NCBI GenBank assembly: GCA_963575645.1
Contig: OY754468.1
Coordinates: 14,384,001-14,448,000 of the forward strand
DNA from: Xanthostigma xanthostigma
Lineage: Eukaryota; Arthropoda; Insecta; Raphidioptera; Raphidiidae
Direction of reading: 5' to 3'
DNA length: 64,000 nucleotides
The notes beneath the pieces were generated by a model. That model did no database searches and was not told the origin of the DNA. It saw only the letters and a program-made list of their open reading frames with translations. Shown piece by piece: positions 62,706-64,000 of this stretch; the stretch's first letter is position 1, and each line of letters opens with the position of its first letter. The position numbers and the translations under genes were made by a program.

Positions 62706-64000
62706 TTTTCTTTTTATCATTTGCGTTTACTTCAAAATTTTTATATGTTATGGAACTGGAGAATGAGGTAATCTCAAAACACATGCTAAAAGTAAATGTA
62801 GCGTATGTAGAGTAGAGTATGTAAATGTAGAGTAATGCTATGTGCGTGCTCCGAAAATGTTCGTAAGAACGACAAGTAGTATTTTGACGATAACTTTGTC
62901 AATTTTTGAGATATCTTAATTTTTCAAAAAGCATTTTGTAGGTACGTTCCGGGGCTACATAACCAGTAGAGATGAACTTTTTTAAGGCTTTCGTTTTTAA
63001 GATGTCTGTGCTTAAAAGACTCCGAAAAGGTGCCTCTTGCCCTGTAAGGCGAAGTTCTTACGAATATATCTCAACGAACTTAAGTCCTAAAAAAAAAAAA
63101 AATACAAAAATTTGTTAGAGACAAAGGGCTACATTTTTTGTATCTTGCATATTTCGCGTGTGTCCCTTTGTTTAAGTGTAATCACCAACAGAAAGATATT
63201 TTTTTCAGTATTCGGAAAAAAAAGTTCGATGTTAAATCGATTTTTTTCCGAAACTAAGCATCCAAATTGGTGCGAACTCCCGATACATGTTGTTAGTACC
63301 CAAATGAAGTAGATCGTAAGTGGATTGCGTTTAAATTAGATTTTTGCAATTAAGCCATCGGTTTTATTATCAATCTTTGCTTCAAAAAACCTGTATAACC
63401 ATCTCATTTTCACCGTAACTCGGTCAATTTAAATGATAATAACATTTAGCAAAGCTCATTTTCAAGGGCTTTTCAAGCTGTATAAGAAAGTCATTTAACA
63501 TTTTTTTACCAAAACGCTGTTGTCTTCTTGTAAATGACGTTGAAAGGAATGAATATTTTTGTTAGCGAACAAACTTTCATGTTTAAGCGATCAGAACTTT
63601 GTTTCTATTGTACGTGCAAAAATAAAAAAAAAATGGAATCGATTCGTTATTTAATAAGCTTCATTTTTGCTATTTTCAGTATTTTGATAAAGCGCATAGT
63701 TTTTGAATTATTCGTGAAATAGCGCTCGAAAATGTCTATATTTCAATGAAAAATCGAGATTTTCAATCGCAAATAACTCGATAAATATCGATCCAAATAA
63801 ATAACTTCATGGGAAATTATTTGCTTAAAATTCAATAGTGTATCGACTCCTGGGGTTATTTTTGCCAAAAAAATGTCCACCCTCGAGAAGGGGTGGCATT
63901 CACCCCCAGGGTGAAAGCACACATTGGCACTATATAACTTTTGTTCCTTGAGCTATCCCCTACTTACTGCTAAAGTTTCAAATCGGTGCTGTTTCTTAGA
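62706..64000. repeat. Repeat-like non-coding sequence to the window edge
   Basis: 63400-64000 has stock phrases ('ccaccctcgagaaggggtgg', 'cattcacccccagggtgaaa') that I associate with insect interspersed repeats. The last 100 bases are an inverted relative of the 149-bp array at 60676-61120 ('tcggtgctgtttct'). Short open frames (62524-62784, 63112-63312, 63534-63722) show no protein features. Confidence 0.45.

Overview
The window looks like AT-rich insect nuclear DNA. Genes have introns with GT-AG borders, there is an insect-type small heat-shock protein, and the bulk is a dense mosaic of DNA transposons, foldback elements, non-LTR fragments and one tyrosine-recombinase (DIRS-type) retroelement. 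Low GC and frequent 'tacctacctat' strings fit a sap-sucking hemipteran such as an aphid, but I cannot prove the taxon.

Host genes are few. (1) A minus-strand gene starts at an ATG at 10674 and leaves the window on the left. Six coding exons with matching phases encode an NPAT/Mxc-like LisH N-terminus, a basic linker and a segment with a ubiquitin-like pattern. Its introns hold most of the repeats of the first 10 kb. (2) A minus-strand small heat-shock protein lies at 44860-45423. (3) A two-exon minus-strand SGNH/GDSL-type hydrolase lies at 54117-54882; its catalytic DxxH block is recovered only after splicing. Weaker coding traces are a Helitron-like N-terminal fragment (49255-49724), a broken gene with a 'TGSDTTSAF' motif and a cysteine-rich CXC-like tail (61473-62186), a coding-like fragment cut by a repeat (55678-56010) and a tentative three-exon micro-ORF (50978-51525).

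Layout: 1-10.7 kb holds the LisH gene with a pogo remnant, a hAT MITE inside a non-LTR fragment, and a 1.2 kb foldback inside another transposon that carries a spliced ORF. From 10.7 to 28 kb come long unassigned AT-rich DNA, a Tigger-type MITE, tRNA-Lys-derived inverted repeats, a 2 kb palindrome, nested hAT/Tigger pieces, a GCGCATGCGC minisatellite and an element with a perfect 9-bp target duplication. From 28 to 35 kb a broken CR1/Jockey-type retrotransposon sits inside a 3 kb inverted-repeat element, next to a second inverted-repeat element. At 35.7-41.2 kb is a 5.5 kb DIRS-type element with inverted ends, internal complementary region, RT-RNase H and tyrosine recombinase. From 41 to 50 kb come a palindrome, a hAT with a nested TTAA element, the heat-shock gene and tandem repeats. 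From 50 to 64 kb come MITEs, the SGNH gene, a 2.7 kb inverted-repeat element, duplicated tRNA-containing repeats and a 149-bp array.

Several insertions can be dated and polarised inside the window, because an uninterrupted copy of the target (another repeat copy or the opposite arm of a palindrome) is also present. All family assignments rest on reading motifs, termini and target duplications by eye; no database search was run.
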